This document shows positions 1 to 10,334 of a stretch of DNA of 64,000 nucleotides, in pieces. The position numbers and the translations under genes were made by a program. Numbering within the stretch: position 1 is the stretch's first letter; every line of letters begins with the position of its first letter. The notes under the pieces were generated by a model. It did not search any database. It saw nothing but the letters and a program-made list of their open reading frames with translations, and had not been told where the DNA came from. The stretch is taken from the NCBI RefSeq assembly GCF_000224785.1, contig NZ_AGAV01000014.1, positions 282,403 through 346,402 of the forward strand, written 5' to 3'. The stretch is from Lentibacillus jeotgali. GTDB lineage: Bacteria; Bacillota; Bacilli; Bacillales; Amphibacillaceae.

Positions 1-829
1 CCGCCCCGGAGCCCAATTCCATATCGACATATGAATCAGCCACAATTTCCATCTCTCGTCCGACAATGGGCAGAACTACCGTTTTTCCAATCAGATGCTG
101 GTAACGTTCATCATCGGGATGTACCGCAACCGCTGTATCCCCAAGCATCGTTTCCGGCCGGGTTGTTGCGATTTCAATCGTTTCATCACTGTCTTTAATC
201 GGGTAGCGCATATGATAAAATTTACCCTGCACTTCCGCATATTCAACTTCGATATCGGAAAGGGCTGTTTTCGTATCCGGATCCCAATTAATGATGTATT
301 CGCCGCGGTATATCAGCCCTTTTTCATACAAGGTGACGAATACTTCCCGGACAGCTTCAGACAATCCTTCATCAAGGGTAAACCGTTCGCGGGAATAATC
401 CAGTCCGAGACCTAGTTTCTCCCATTGGGACCGGATAAAATCGGCATATTCCTCCTTCCAGTCCCAAGAAACATCCAAAAACTTTTCCCGTCCCAGATTG
501 TGCCGGTTCTCACCTTGTTCCTTCAGTTTTGCTTCGACTTTTGCCTGTGTGGCAATTCCCGCATGGTCCATGCCAGGCAGCCACAGCACATCATAGCCCT
601 GCATCCGCTTCATGCGTGAAATGGTATCCTGCATCGTTGTGTCCCATGCATGACCCAAATGCAGCCTTCCTGTTACGTTTGGCGGCGGAATAACAATGGT
701 AAACGGTTCTTTTTTCTCATCACCTGTTGCTTCAAAAAATTTGCCTTCCACCCAAAATCGATATCTGTCTTTTTCAATTTCATTCGGATTATACTTTGAT
801 GACATCATTGATTTATTCTCTTCACTCAC
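1..829 (-). CDS. valS: Valyl-tRNA synthetase, N-terminal part (runs off the window)
   Basis: Class I aminoacyl-tRNA synthetase that attaches valine to tRNA-Val in the cytosol. The minus-strand translation starts [20 protein letters not shown], then shows the class I HIGH-type signature [14 protein letters not shown] and the motif [10 protein letters not shown] that follows it. About 276 N-terminal residues are present, and the gene continues past base 1. The chosen start is the GTG at 829, preceded by GAAGGAGG at 839-846 with 9 bases of spacing; an internal ATG lies a few codons further in. A T-box leader sits directly upstream. The plus-strand frames across this stretch are only its complement. 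Confidence 0.95.
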   Translation of the reverse strand, partial: MSEENKSMMSSKYNPNEIEKDRYRFWVEGKFFEATGDEKKEPFTIVIPPPNVTGRLHLGHAWDTTMQDTISRMKRMQGYDVLWLPGMDHAGIATQAKVEAKLKEQGENRHNLGREKFLDVSWDWKEEYADFIRSQWEKLGLGLDYSRERFTLDEGLSEAVREVFVTLYEKGLIYRGEYIINWDPDTKTALSDIEVEYAEVQGKFYHMRYPIKDSDETIEIATTRPETMLGDTAVAVHPDDERYQHLIGKTVVLPIVGREMEIVADSYVDMELGSGA

Positions 830-961
830 CAGGGGGTTCCTCCTTCAATCTTAGTTATAAGCATGGCCGTTTCCTGAAGATTGCTGTTTATAAGCGAATA
901 AGCAACTTTTTGAGCAGGCTGCGGATCGGATAACAACAACCTGTGCAAAAAAGCCTTAAAC

Positions 962-1200
962 AACAAAAATCCTTTCCATCCAAAAAGGACGAAAAGGACT
1001 GGCTTCCGTGGTACCACCTTTGTTCATAGGCGGAATACACCTATGCACTCATCGCAATGGTAACGGTCATAAACCGGCTTCTTCTACTGAATTCAAAGAA
1101 GCAGCTTCATGGGCGACCTTCCAGAATCATTATTACCGGGAAATTCCCACCGACATTCCCTCTCTTTGGGGTAACGAACCTGTACTCTTCCCAATCATCG
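962..1200 (-). promoter_or_regulatory. T-box riboswitch leader of valS (tRNA-Val sensing)
   Basis: Read on the minus strand, the T-box core AAAGGTGGTACCACGG lies at about 1005-1022. It is followed by a terminator hairpin, TCCTTT..AAAGGA plus a T run, at about 964-990. Upstream is a long structured Stem I region with GGGAAGAGTAC and GGTGGGAATTTCCC stretches. A GUC triplet (Val) at 1115-1117 in GGTCGCC is a candidate specifier. By the known mechanism, uncharged tRNA-Val would pair with the leader and prevent termination, inducing valS. The T-box and terminator are seen directly; the specifier is inferred. Confidence 0.88.
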
Positions 1201-1327
1201 CAATTAATTATTGTTGTTATTTTACCGTTTTTAAATAATAAAATCAACTTTTACAATAAGAATGGCACAAAACAGCCTACTGTATACATACTATAATACA
1301 GTAAAATAAGAAAGAGGTGAACCCAAA

Positions 1328-1516
1328 ATGGCGCGTTATTATCGATATCGGCTGCCGCCCTGGGCACGAAACTGCATTATTGTTATCGAAAAAGTGACAC
1401 TACCAATACTGCTTTTTCAATTGATTCGCACACTTCTTTTCCCAACTTCTCTGGACGTCTTTTTGCTTGGAGCTTTCACAGGATTATTTATTGCGTTCTA
1501 TCTGGAATGGATTTAA
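1328..1516 (+). CDS. Small basic membrane protein, unknown function
   Basis: This 62-residue protein begins MARYYRYRLPPWARNC and then has two hydrophobic stretches, at about 18-38 and 42-58. It is probably a two-helix membrane protein. A good ribosome site, AGAAAGAGGTGA, stands before the ATG, and a TATAAT-like sequence (1292-1297, inside ACTATAATAC) lies about 30 bases upstream. It is the only plus-strand gene in this part of the core and diverges from valS. Its stop codon interlocks with that of ysxE (1513-1515 against 1514-1516), so the two transcripts converge head-on. I do not recognise the family. The ribosome site and hydrophobic pattern make it likely to be real. Confidence 0.65.
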   Translation: MARYYRYRLPPWARNCIIVIEKVTLPILLFQLIRTLLFPTSLDVFLLGAFTGLFIAFYLEWI

Positions 1517-2514
1517 GTTTCAGATTCTATTTCACTGGCGTCATTTTCAATCTGTTCTGTCCAGTGAAACCCGAATTCCAGCCGCCGAAAAGCGCGCTGC
1601 AACAGCTGAACATGTTTAACCATTGTGTGCTGTCCAGCGTTTGTCATATACTGATTGACTAATGCTATGTAATCAGACGGATCCATTAAGTAGATCGAGA
1701 GCAAGTATTGTTCACTGACAGTCAGTGGATTCTCATCCTTATAAACTGTAAACATTTCTGCCCAGTGATCATTCTGGCGGTTATGGAATTGTGCTTGTCT
1801 TTTCAGCAGTAACGACAGATCCAGGACAGCATTATCATATGCTGCTTCCTCCCAATTAATAAGGTAAGCATTGTGGTCATGAATAGAGTGGGACAGATCC
1901 GGATTACCGTGTAAAAGACTGTAGTTCCATTTTTGCTCCTGTGCCAGTTCATCTTTCAGCCGTTCAGTAAGTTGATTCAATTCAACTAAAACTTTCACCA
2001 GGACATGATAGTGTGTACAAACCTGCAGCTCGAATGGCGACATAAACCTGTTCTGTTCAAATAACTCAACATAAGTCAGCAATTCATTCTGGCATTTCGC
2101 ACAGTACTTCTGAAACCGTGTGAATTGTTGAATGATTGGTTCAGTATCAATCGATACCGATTGTTTCGTTTTTGCGTGGACGTTTCCAAGCACTTCATAT
2201 ATATTTGTGACAGCCCGTTCCTGGCCGGGATTCTTGTCAATTATCCATGGTGTTAAATAATAATATAAATCCCCCATTTTCACGTATAAATCAGACCGCT
2301 CTGTCAGATAAACCGGCAGTATGGCTGATAGATTATAAGCATATGCCTGATGATAAACCTGCTCCCAGACATGAATCGTCCGATCCGTCAATTTGCTTTC
2401 TTTCAGGGCATACATGTTCTGCCCGTCACTCACTTTGTACAGTCGGTCTGATACCTGTTTTATATGATATGGCGATACCCCATATGCGCTGACTATCTCC
2501 TCAATCACTGCCAC
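1513..2514 (-). CDS. ysxE: Spore coat-associated protein YsxE (CotS/aminoglycoside-kinase fold)
   Basis: A 333-residue protein whose position between spoVID and valS matches B. subtilis ysxE, a member of the CotS family of kinase-like coat proteins. A kinase-like pattern is visible: YKVSDGQNMYALKESKL for the nucleotide-binding lobe, LLHGNPDLSHSIHD resembling the HGD catalytic loop, and INWEEAAYDNAVLDLSLLL resembling the DFG-like IDWE segment. Several catalytic positions are altered (N for D), so it may be a pseudokinase. The start is the GTG at 2514, preceded by AGGAGGTGATC. It is probably co-transcribed with spoVID, which ends 71 bases upstream. Confidence 0.85.
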   Translation of the reverse strand: MAVIEEIVSAYGVSPYHIKQVSDRLYKVSDGQNMYALKESKLTDRTIHVWEQVYHQAYAYNLSAILPVYLTERSDLYVKMGDLYYYLTPWIIDKNPGQERAVTNIYEVLGNVHAKTKQSVSIDTEPIIQQFTRFQKYCAKCQNELLTYVELFEQNRFMSPFELQVCTHYHVLVKVLVELNQLTERLKDELAQEQKWNYSLLHGNPDLSHSIHDHNAYLINWEEAAYDNAVLDLSLLLKRQAQFHNRQNDHWAEMFTVYKDENPLTVSEQYLLSIYLMDPSDYIALVNQYMTNAGQHTMVKHVQLLQRAFRRLEFGFHWTEQIENDASEIESET

Positions 2515-2585
2515 ACGTACCGATCACCTCCTAAGGGGAAGCACAGCTACCCCTTACCGCAAACAAGCAAGGGGGTGTGCGTTTC

Positions 2586-3641
2586 CTATGATTTTTTCTT
2601 ATATGGAATATACAGCAATTGACCTTCTTCCAGTCCTTCTTCCGTCAGCCTGTTTTGTTTCAGCAACTGGAGAGCGGATATTTCATACCGTTCCGCAATC
2701 GTTTCTACTGTATCATTGTCCTGCACAATGCATAACCTCATTTTAGTATATTGTTCTTCCTCATCGTGTCTGAACATATCAGCCAAATAACGCACATCTT
2801 CCGGTGATTCCGTTGACTCGGCCGTGCCTTCATCCTGATACACAGTATATTCAGGGGAATCAACCGGGTTTTCAGCATATTCCTCTTCATCCATGGACAA
2901 ATCATGCTGTGACGATTCATGATCATCATTGCCAAAGAATTCAGCGAGTGTCTGCGATTTTTTACTTTTCCACCGGACCTTGGCATAAGATGGATCTTCT
3001 TCAGCACCCTCATCTACCTGATCTGCTTCATGTTGTTCTGTTTCTTGCGGCAATGCAGGAGGGGGGTCCTGATAAAAAGTATCGTCTGCTTCCGTCTCAT
3101 CTTCTTTTTCCATCTTTATATCAAATTCAAATGTCTCGTCATTGCGAAACGGTAAAGCTGGCTCGTTTTCCTGTTCGCTTTCAGATGTATTTTCCGTGTC
3201 ATCATTAATACCATGGATTTCAATTGTGGAACTCAGATTAAGTTGGTTTTGATTCGGTATTTCATAGTCAAATGATTCAATACCGACTGTCACATCATCC
3301 AAGTCAGATACACGATAAGCCGGCACGGAGATTTCAACCGGAAAACGGTGTGTAAATTCTGCCTGATTATCTTCCAGGCCAACGACCCTCTCAACATATC
3401 GTTTCGATTGATAATCATCGTCAAAATCCAACGCGCTCTCATCTTCTTCCTGGGATGCATCTTCTTTTTGATAAGAGCCGTTGAGCTCGATGACACCCCT
3501 GATTGAAACATAGTCATTAAATGGCTGGATGGAAATGTCCGGGTCCAGTGAAATTCCCGTCATTTCGCCAACTTCCTGTCCTTTTTCAAAATAAAGCGAT
3601 TCATTCAAATCAAAGCGAAAAACTTCTTGTTCATTTCCCAA
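2586..3641 (-). CDS. spoVID: Stage VI sporulation protein D (SpoVID), coat encasement
   Basis: A morphogenetic protein that drives the coat to surround the forespore. The N-terminal block FEKGQEVGEMTGISLDPDI matches the conserved SpoVID start. The middle is long, acidic and low in complexity (about residues 150-290). The C terminus is a LysM domain (CIVQDNDTVETIAERYEIS to QLLYIPYKKKS), which binds peptidoglycan. I place the start at the TTG at 3641, because GGGAGG stands 7 bases before it and the protein then begins as its homologues do. An upstream in-frame ATG at 3671 lies only 3 bases from a candidate SigE -10 box and so would hardly be in the transcript. Confidence 0.92.
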   Translation of the reverse strand: MGNEQEVFRFDLNESLYFEKGQEVGEMTGISLDPDISIQPFNDYVSIRGVIELNGSYQKEDASQEEDESALDFDDDYQSKRYVERVVGLEDNQAEFTHRFPVEISVPAYRVSDLDDVTVGIESFDYEIPNQNQLNLSSTIEIHGINDDTENTSESEQENEPALPFRNDETFEFDIKMEKEDETEADDTFYQDPPPALPQETEQHEADQVDEGAEEDPSYAKVRWKSKKSQTLAEFFGNDDHESSQHDLSMDEEEYAENPVDSPEYTVYQDEGTAESTESPEDVRYLADMFRHDEEEQYTKMRLCIVQDNDTVETIAERYEISALQLLKQNRLTEEGLEEGQLLYIPYKKKS

Positions 3642-3674
3642 ACGACTTCCTCCCTTCAACATATATTCCATGTA

Positions 3675-3701
3675 CTTATATGTCTCAGTTCAACTATATG
3701 A
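3675..3701 (-). promoter_or_regulatory. Candidate SigE promoter of spoVID-ysxE
   Basis: On the minus strand TCATATA (3695-3701) is followed after 12 bases by CATATAAG (3675-3682). This resembles the mother-cell SigE consensus (KMATATT and CATACAHT), though the spacing is slightly short. B. subtilis spoVID is SigE-controlled, so a mother-cell promoter is expected here. It fits transcription starting near 3668 and the TTG start at 3641. Confidence 0.5.
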
Positions 3702-3800
3702 CTCAACATGGGAGGATATGCAAAACGTTCTCGGTTTTCATGCAGAATTAAAAATATATGAGACTTCAAAAAAGCAACACATTATAAGAACAGGCAACAT

Positions 3801-3840
3801 AAAAAGCTATTCCGATTAATTGTTCGGAATAGCTTTTTTT
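3801..3840 (-). terminator. Terminator after hemL
   Basis: A near-perfect hairpin, AGCTATTCCGA, 8-base loop, TCGGAATAGCT, has A/T runs on both sides. Read on the minus strand it follows the hemL stop by 2 bases and ends in a T run. It separates the hem operon from spoVID-ysxE. Confidence 0.9.
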
Positions 3841-3842
3841 CA

Positions 3843-5135
3843 TTATTTCTCAATTTTTGAGAACGCTGTGCGTACCGCCTGGATTGTTTTGTCGATATCT
3901 TCATCGGTGTGGGCGGTTGATAAAAATACACCTTCAAATTGTGATGGCGGCAGGAAGATTCCTTGCTCTATCATCGCCCGATAGTATTGGGCGAAATAAT
4001 CAACATTGGCATTCTGAGCTGTTTCATAGTTTATGACAGGTTCATTCGTAAAGAAAAAACCGACCATCGATCCGGCACGGTTTATATGAAGCGGAATACC
4101 ATAGTCAATGGAAGCCTGTTTGTACCCTTCCACCAATTTATCAACTTTTCGATTGATTTCGTCGTATGATGATTCATCCAGAGCATTAAGCGTTTCAAAT
4201 CCGGCTGTCATGGCAAGCGGATTGCCGGATAACGTACCGGCCTGATAGATTGATCCGGTCGGCGCTACGCTTTCAATAATCTCACGCTTGCCTCCGTAAG
4301 CACCAACAGGCAGACCACCGCCGATTACTTTTCCTAAACAAGTCATATCAGGTGTTACACCAAAATAGCCCTGAGCACAATTATAACCCACACGGAACCC
4401 AGTCATAACCTCATCAAAAATTAGGAGGGATCCATTATCTTCAGTTATTTTTCTTAATTCCTGCAGAAAGTTTTCCTGAGGCGGTACAACGCCCATATTG
4501 CCGGAAACTGGTTCTGCAATGACCGCGGCAATATCATCACCATATTCAGAAAATGCATAGCGCACACTTTCAACATCGTTATATGGGACGGTTATCGTAT
4601 TTTTGACAATTGATTCAGGGACGCCTGGACTATCCGGCAATCCTAAAGTTGCAACACCGGAACCTGCTTTTATAAGTAAGGAATCACTGTGGCCGTGATA
4701 GTTGCCCTCGAATTTCAGGATTTTGCTCCGGCCGGTATAGCCGCGGGCGATCCGTAAGGCACTCATCGTCGCTTCCGTTCCCGAGTTCACCATTCGCAGC
4801 ATTTCGATCGAAGGAACACGGTCGATAACAAGTTCGGCAAGCTTGTTTTCCTGAATGGTCGGCGTTCCAAAGCTAGTCCCTTTTGCGACAGCATCATTCA
4901 ACCCGGATACGACCCGATCATCCGCATGCCCTAAAATGAGCGGTCCCCAGCTCAGGACATAATCGATATATTCATTGCCATCAATATCTGTTATTTTAGA
5001 ACCTTTTCCCTGATCCATAAAAATCGGTGACATACCGACAGACTTAAAGGCACGTACAGGTGAATTCACGCCCCCCGGCATTAAATCTACCGCTGTCTTA
5101 TACGCATTTTGTGACCTATCGAAATTTCGCATCAT
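3843..5135 (-). CDS. hemL: Glutamate-1-semialdehyde 2,1-aminomutase
   Basis: A PLP enzyme that converts glutamate-1-semialdehyde to 5-aminolevulinate, the second step of C5 heme synthesis. The 430-residue length is normal. It starts [20 protein letters not shown], with the family motif [10 protein letters not shown], the PLP-site stretch [14 protein letters not shown], and the catalytic lysine in [16 protein letters not shown]. The gene is the last of the hemAXCDBL series and is closed by a hairpin terminator. The ribosome site GGGGTGAAGT precedes two consecutive ATGs, either of which could serve. Confidence 0.97.
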   Translation of the reverse strand: MMRNFDRSQNAYKTAVDLMPGGVNSPVRAFKSVGMSPIFMDQGKGSKITDIDGNEYIDYVLSWGPLILGHADDRVVSGLNDAVAKGTSFGTPTIQENKLAELVIDRVPSIEMLRMVNSGTEATMSALRIARGYTGRSKILKFEGNYHGHSDSLLIKAGSGVATLGLPDSPGVPESIVKNTITVPYNDVESVRYAFSEYGDDIAAVIAEPVSGNMGVVPPQENFLQELRKITEDNGSLLIFDEVMTGFRVGYNCAQGYFGVTPDMTCLGKVIGGGLPVGAYGGKREIIESVAPTGSIYQAGTLSGNPLAMTAGFETLNALDESSYDEINRKVDKLVEGYKQASIDYGIPLHINRAGSMVGFFFTNEPVINYETAQNANVDYFAQYYRAMIEQGIFLPPSQFEGVFLSTAHTDEDIDKTIQAVRTAFSKIEK

Positions 5136-5182
5136 ACTTCACCCCTACTTAAATATTTTCTCCCCAGGATTTCACTTTAACC

Positions 5183-6157
5183 CTAAAGCCATTTTGCCAC
5201 GTCTTTTGCAAAATAGGAAATAATCAGGTCAGCGCCTGCCCGTTTCATGGCGGTCAGTTTTTCGAGTACAAGCTCCCGTTCGTCAACCCAGCCGTTCTGT
5301 GCAGCTGCTTTCACCATGGAATATTCGCCGCTTACATTATAGGCAACAACCGGCGCATTAAAGTTATTGCGTACATCACGGACAATATCCAAAAATGACA
5401 TGGCGGGTTTCACAATCAGAAAGTCTGCACCCTCTTCGATATCGGTTTCCGTTTCACGTAATGCTTCCCGGCGGTTTGATGGATCCATCTGATATGTCTT
5501 ACGATCGCCAAACTGTGGTGCACTGTCCGCCGCTTCACGGAATGGACCGAAAAATGCCGACGCATATTTTACAGCATATGACATAATTGGAATATTTTGG
5601 TGCCCAGCCTCATCCAGTGCTTGGCGGATAACGGTAACAAAGCCGTCCATCATGTTGGAAGGGGCAATGATATCGGCACCAGCCTCTGCCTGTGATACGG
5701 CGGTTTGAGCCAATAGTTTCAAGGATTCATCATTATCGACATCATGATTATGAATCACGCCGCAATGGCCATGTGATGTATATTCACATAGGCACGTATC
5801 CGCAACAACAAGCATTTCTGGAGCTTCATTTTTGATCAGACGTGTTGCTTGCTGGACAATGCCATTATCGACAAATGCACCAGACCCCTGTTCATCTTTC
5901 TCATTCGGAACGCCAAACAGCATGACAGCTTTAATGCCAAGCGACTGTAATTCCTCCATCTCCGCTTTTACATGGTCAAGCGAGATTTGAAAAACCCCCG
6001 GCATGGATGGTACTTCATTTTTTATGTTTTCACCTTCAATGATGAAAAGCGGATAAATAAAATCATCCATTTTTAGATGATTCTCACGTACCAGTGAACG
6101 CATTGCAGGTGAAGAGCGCAAGCGACGATGCCGCCTGAATTCCCATTCGTTCGCCAT
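5183..6157 (-). CDS. hemB: Delta-aminolevulinic acid dehydratase (porphobilinogen synthase)
   Basis: Condenses two 5-aminolevulinate molecules into porphobilinogen. The 324-residue protein has the N-terminal [19 protein letters not shown] block, a zinc-type cysteine cluster ([14 protein letters not shown]), and the two active-site lysine regions [16 protein letters not shown] and [16 protein letters not shown]. Length and motifs are complete. It lies 47 bases upstream of hemL and 6 bases downstream of hemD, as expected for one operon. Confidence 0.97.
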   Translation of the reverse strand: MANEWEFRRHRRLRSSPAMRSLVRENHLKMDDFIYPLFIIEGENIKNEVPSMPGVFQISLDHVKAEMEELQSLGIKAVMLFGVPNEKDEQGSGAFVDNGIVQQATRLIKNEAPEMLVVADTCLCEYTSHGHCGVIHNHDVDNDESLKLLAQTAVSQAEAGADIIAPSNMMDGFVTVIRQALDEAGHQNIPIMSYAVKYASAFFGPFREAADSAPQFGDRKTYQMDPSNRREALRETETDIEEGADFLIVKPAMSFLDIVRDVRNNFNAPVVAYNVSGEYSMVKAAAQNGWVDERELVLEKLTAMKRAGADLIISYFAKDVAKWL

Positions 6158-6163
6158 ATCAAT

Positions 6164-6937
6164 CTATCCTTTCTGTTCGAAATATTCTTCCATAATAGTC
6201 ATCATACCATCGATTGTGAATTCCTCCGGTACTAGAAGGTGAGTTAACCCCCATTCAGAAGCACGGTCCTTGGTAGTTGTTCCAATACAAACAATTGGTG
6301 GAAGGTACCTGATCTGCTCTTCTTTCATTTCCATAAATGCATCGATCGAAGACGGGCTTGTAAATGTTAACACATCAAGATTATCCTGCTCCAATATCGC
6401 ATTTAATTCATCTTTCTTTGAGAAACGAGCGCCGGTCTCGTATACTTCCACCGTTTCAAAACGAGTGCCTTTCTCTTTCAGCCAACATGGAAGAATATCC
6501 CGCGACTTGTTCCCCCTAATAACCAGAACCGGTTCTTCAATGCGTGAGTACGCGACGAAAAATTCATGTGTCATTGCTTCGGCACTATATGTGCTCGGAA
6601 TAAAGTCTGCCTGGAAACCATAGTTTTCCAGTGCATGAGCAGTTTTACACCCGACAGCGGCAAATTTGCTTCCAGTCAAAAAATTATAGTTAATACCTTC
6701 TTCTTTTAACAGCTGAAAAAAACAATGCACGCCATTGGCACTCGTAAAAAACAGCCACCTGAACAACTCTGGGCTTTGACTCAGCTCCTTAATTCCTTCA
6801 TCACGTTTACAGGAAATCTTTAATAACGGCACTTCCACTGGAATGCCGCCAAATTGCAGAATCTTACGTGCGAAATCTTTTGCCTGCTTTTCTTCCCGGG
6901 TGATTAAAATTCGTTTATTCTTCAAAGGAAGAGCCAT
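6164..6937 (-). CDS. hemD: Uroporphyrinogen-III synthase
   Basis: Closes and isomerises the linear tetrapyrrole made by HemC. The protein has 257 residues and is divergent in sequence, as usual for this family. Recognisable parts are the N-terminal ILITREEKQAKDFARKI, the LFFTSANGV block, and the second-domain TFTSPSSIDAFM. Its ATG shares one base with the hemC stop codon (TAATG), which indicates translational coupling. Confidence 0.92.
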   Translation of the reverse strand: MALPLKNKRILITREEKQAKDFARKILQFGGIPVEVPLLKISCKRDEGIKELSQSPELFRWLFFTSANGVHCFFQLLKEEGINYNFLTGSKFAAVGCKTAHALENYGFQADFIPSTYSAEAMTHEFFVAYSRIEEPVLVIRGNKSRDILPCWLKEKGTRFETVEVYETGARFSKKDELNAILEQDNLDVLTFTSPSSIDAFMEMKEEQIRYLPPIVCIGTTTKDRASEWGLTHLLVPEEFTIDGMMTIMEEYFEQKG

Positions 6938-7866
6938 TAACTGTCAAGCTCCTCTTTCACTTGCTCAATAATGTCTCTGGCGCCACGGGCTATCAGCTTT
7001 TGTGCTGCCTCTGTTCCGACATTTTCAGGGTCTGTGCCGCGTACTACTTCCTTTAATAACGTTGTCCCATCCGTTGTCCCAACAAATGCGGTCAGGAATA
7101 TTTCATTACCGTTTAGTGAAGCATAGCCGCCGATTGGTACAGAGCAGCTGCCTTCCAGTAATTTCAGAAAGGTTCGTTCGGCAGTGACTGTTTTAGTTGT
7201 CTCAGCATCACTTATACCAGCCAGCAATTTACGTAATTCGTGATCATCTTCCCGGCATTCGATCGCCAATGCCCCCTGTCCAACTGCAGGCACACAGACA
7301 TCAGGCTCGAGATACTCCGTAATAAGGTCTTCGCTCAAGCCGACACGTTTTAAACCGGAGACCGCCAAAATAATAGCATCATAATCTTCTTCATTCAATT
7401 TACGGATACGGGATTCAATATTGCCCCGGATCCATTTAATTTCAAGGTCAGGCCGTTCTGCCAGTATCTGTGCCTTACGTCTTAAGCTGCTCGTACCAAC
7501 AATCGCACCCTCCGGAAGATCTTTTAAAGCAACATTGTTTTTGGCAATGTATGCATCGCGGTGGTCTTCTCTGACTGGTATTGTTGTGATGACTAGACCT
7601 TCAGGCATAACAGAGGGCATATCCTTCATGCTGTGAACGGCAAGATCAATTTCCTTTTCATACAACGCTCTTTCAATCTCTTTTACGAACAGAGCTTTAC
7701 CCCCGACTTTTGATAATGTCACATTCAGAATCTGATCACCGCGTGTGACAATTTTTTTCACTTCGAACGAATTTGTCAGGCCGGCTTGTTTCAGCCGGTC
7801 AACCACCCAATCTGTCTGGGTTAGTGCCAAGTTGCTTTTTCGAGATCCGACCACAATATGACGCAT
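6937..7866 (-). CDS. hemC: Hydroxymethylbilane synthase (porphobilinogen deaminase)
   Basis: Polymerises four porphobilinogen units. The 309-residue protein starts [20 protein letters not shown] and shows the conserved VHSMKDMP and [12 protein letters not shown] motifs. The dipyrromethane cofactor cysteine is in [14 protein letters not shown]. It is complete, and sits between hemX (21 bases upstream) and hemD (overlapping by one base). Confidence 0.97.
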   Translation of the reverse strand: MRHIVVGSRKSNLALTQTDWVVDRLKQAGLTNSFEVKKIVTRGDQILNVTLSKVGGKALFVKEIERALYEKEIDLAVHSMKDMPSVMPEGLVITTIPVREDHRDAYIAKNNVALKDLPEGAIVGTSSLRRKAQILAERPDLEIKWIRGNIESRIRKLNEEDYDAIILAVSGLKRVGLSEDLITEYLEPDVCVPAVGQGALAIECREDDHELRKLLAGISDAETTKTVTAERTFLKLLEGSCSVPIGGYASLNGNEIFLTAFVGTTDGTTLLKEVVRGTDPENVGTEAAQKLIARGARDIIEQVKEELDS

Positions 7867-7887
7867 CTGTATTCCTCCTAACGTGAT

Positions 7888-8709
7888 CTATTGTAAATGA
7901 AAATTGGATAAATTACTGAACAGAAAAAAGTTAATCAATAACACAAGAAATGCCGCTGAATTGTAAACGGAGATTGCTCTTCCCTGGTACCCCTTCCCCA
8001 ACCTCAGTAGCAGGTACAAGGTATATACAATAAGCACAAGTATCGATCCAATTGTTTTCAGATCAAACCAATAAAATTCAGCATTTGCCGCATAGGCCCA
8101 AGCTACACCTAGAATGATAGCAATCGTCAGAAGCGGCACACCTACTGTCACCGCTTTAAACGACAGCTGATCAAGCTGACTCAGATCACCGATTCGCCAG
8201 ACCCAGCGAAACCCCTTTTTACGTTTTAAAAACCGGTATTGAACCAGATACATTAGCGAAAAAATAAATGAAATAGTAAAAAAACCATATGATATGAATG
8301 CCAGTGTTATATGGGTGATTAGCATTTCATGAACCAGTTCAATGCCCTGGGCCTGCATGTATTCTGTTGCTCTGTTCGAAATGGATAATAAAAGGATAAA
8401 AAAACCGAGCAAGTTAATGAAAAACAGCATGAACTGGACCCGGTAAAACTTGCTGAGAATTAGTGACAAAGAAATCAGCACCCAGGCATAAAATGATAAA
8501 CCATCATATAACGTCAGTACCGGGAAGCTTCTCTCGATAAATATTTGCCGCAATAAAAAAACGGTTTGCAGAAGCCAAACCATACTAAGCAACCAGAAGG
8601 CGATCCTACTAGCCTTCCGGTTATTCTGTATAAACTCAATGAAGTACCCTACCAGACTTAAGCCATAAATGATCAGTATGATTTCATAAAGCCATTTTGA
8701 TTCTTCCAT
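7888..8709 (-). CDS. hemX: HemX, CcsA-like integral membrane protein
   Basis: A polytopic protein of 273 residues with about eight hydrophobic helices. It carries the CcsA/CcmC-type cytochrome c assembly pattern, including FYAWVLISLSLILS and HITLAFISYGFFTISFIFS. In Bacillus, HemX lies between hemA and hemC and lowers the cellular amount of HemA. It ends 21 bases before hemC and starts 18 bases after hemA. Confidence 0.9.
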   Translation of the reverse strand: MEESKWLYEIILIIYGLSLVGYFIEFIQNNRKASRIAFWLLSMVWLLQTVFLLRQIFIERSFPVLTLYDGLSFYAWVLISLSLILSKFYRVQFMLFFINLLGFFILLLSISNRATEYMQAQGIELVHEMLITHITLAFISYGFFTISFIFSLMYLVQYRFLKRKKGFRWVWRIGDLSQLDQLSFKAVTVGVPLLTIAIILGVAWAYAANAEFYWFDLKTIGSILVLIVYTLYLLLRLGKGYQGRAISVYNSAAFLVLLINFFLFSNLSNFHLQ

Positions 8710-8727
8710 AACAGGAATCCTTTCGTT

Positions 8728-10098
8728 TTAACGTAAAGATAAGTTTTTTGAAAGAGGAAAGGATACTTTTTCGTCTTTGTCTTTAAGTGTTGGGTTATTT
8801 TTTTCAGCCTGTCTTTGCAATTCGTCCTGAACATCCTGCTCAATTCCAAAGATATCAATAAACTGTTGAAGTGCTTCATCTTTATTATCATTTGCTGCTA
8901 ATTCCTTAGCCTGGGTCACTGGCTCTTTTAACAGCTGATTCACGATACTTTTCGTATGTTTGTTCAGTACTTTCTTCTCACGGGCTGTCAAATCAGGCAT
9001 TTTCCGTTCGATGCTTTTCATGGTTTCCGACTGTATGGATAACGCTTTTTTGCGAAGTGCCGATATGACCGGAACAACACCAAGCGTTTGAATCCACTCA
9101 TTAAACGCGACGATCTCGCCTTCAAGGGTGATTTCAATTTTTTCAGCTGCAGCTTTTCGCGCTGTCAAATTTTCATCAACGATATTTTGGAGATCGTCGA
9201 TATCGTACAGAAAGACATTGTCCAATTCGCCAATGGCCGGATCTAAATCTCTGGGTACCGCAATATCCACGAGAAACAGCGGTTTGCCTTTGCGGTTTTT
9301 CTGGATGGCCTCAACCGACTCCTTGGATAACATAACAAAGTCCGCTCCTGTAGAGCTGATCAGAATATCTGCGTCATGCAACAGTTCGTGCAATTCATCA
9401 ACAGAACCGGCTTGAGCCTTGAATGTTTCTGCCAGCTGATGGGCTTTTTCAAGCGTGCGGTTGACAACCGTGATATTTGATGCTCCGGAGCCATGAATAT
9501 TTTTGGCTGCTAATTCGCCCATTTTGCCAGCACCAAGTATGACGACATGTTTTTGCTGCAAATCACCAAAAATTTTCTTTGCCAGTTCCACTGCCGCGTA
9601 GCTTACTGAGACGGCATGTTCACCAATAGCTGTATCTTTATGAGCTTTTTTGGCAAATGTGATGGCCTGCTTGAACAACTCATTAAAAATCGTTCCGGTC
9701 GCCTGATTTTCTTGTGCAGTCAGAAAGGCATCTTTAACCTGGCCCAAAATCTGGGTTTCGCCCAAAACCATTGAATCAAGACCGGATGCCACCCGGAATA
9801 AATGTTCAACGGTTGCATCACTTTCGGTAATGCGCAGGTATGGCGAAAGATCTTCTTTATCAACGTCAAGCCAGTCAGCAAGAAATTGTTTGATATAGTA
9901 ACGGCCAGTGTGAACCTGGTCGGTAACTGCATAAACTTCTGTGCGGTTGCAAGTGGAAACAATGACATTTTCCAGAATGCTTTTCTGCTGCTTCAAATGT
10001 ACCATTGCCTCAGCAACGCGATCCTCGGAAATCATAAACCGTTCCCTGATTTCCAGCGGGGCTGATTTGTAATTGAAACCAACTTTAAGTAAGTGCAC
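8728..10098 (-). CDS. hemA: Glutamyl-tRNA reductase
   Basis: Reduces charged tRNA-Glu to glutamate-1-semialdehyde, the first committed step of heme synthesis. The catalytic cysteine is in [13 protein letters not shown]. The NADPH-binding Rossmann segment is [18 protein letters not shown]-terminal dimerisation helix follows. I choose the GTG at 10098 ([20 protein letters not shown]), because it aligns with the usual N terminus and has GGGGGT about 7 bases upstream. The frame is open 10 codons further upstream. It is the first gene of the heme operon. Confidence 0.95.
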   Translation of the reverse strand: MHLLKVGFNYKSAPLEIRERFMISEDRVAEAMVHLKQQKSILENVIVSTCNRTEVYAVTDQVHTGRYYIKQFLADWLDVDKEDLSPYLRITESDATVEHLFRVASGLDSMVLGETQILGQVKDAFLTAQENQATGTIFNELFKQAITFAKKAHKDTAIGEHAVSVSYAAVELAKKIFGDLQQKHVVILGAGKMGELAAKNIHGSGASNITVVNRTLEKAHQLAETFKAQAGSVDELHELLHDADILISSTGADFVMLSKESVEAIQKNRKGKPLFLVDIAVPRDLDPAIGELDNVFLYDIDDLQNIVDENLTARKAAAEKIEITLEGEIVAFNEWIQTLGVVPVISALRKKALSIQSETMKSIERKMPDLTAREKKVLNKHTKSIVNQLLKEPVTQAKELAANDNKDEALQQFIDIFGIEQDVQDELQRQAEKNNPTLKDKDEKVSFPLSKNLSLR

Positions 10099-10136
10099 TA
10101 TAACTACCCCCAAAACATTAAACAACATTAGCTTTT

Positions 10137-10145
10137 ATTATAACA
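10137..10145 (-). promoter_or_regulatory. Extended -10 promoter of the hem operon
   Basis: On the minus strand ATGTTATAATAAA gives a TGn-TATAAT extended -10 element about 40 bases before the hemA GTG. No good -35 at 16-18 bases is seen (TTTACA is only 14 away), so it is probably a SigA promoter relying on the extended element. A PerR box is not convincing. Confidence 0.55.
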
Positions 10146-10334
10146 TGGACAATACATGTAAATTATTTTAGAATGTGAACAGATTTTGAAACAAAAATAA
10201 TCGTTCATACGTATTTTATTTGTATGATAATCCGTTTGTACTTTATCATACGCATGTAGAAGACGCAAGGAATCTGCCGGGCTGTGTCAGTGGTGTGACT
10301 TATCCGACGAAGCCTGACATTAAAATGAAAGCTG

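Noticed and set aside
95..826. Several plus-strand frames opposite valS
   Set aside because: They mirror the valS reading frame, which shows clear synthetase motifs. None has a ribosome site.
10125..10150. Possible PerR box at the hemA promoter (TTATAATAAAAGCTA)
   Set aside because: Only the left half fits the TTATAATNATTATAA consensus. B. subtilis hemA is PerR-controlled, but the sequence here does not show it.
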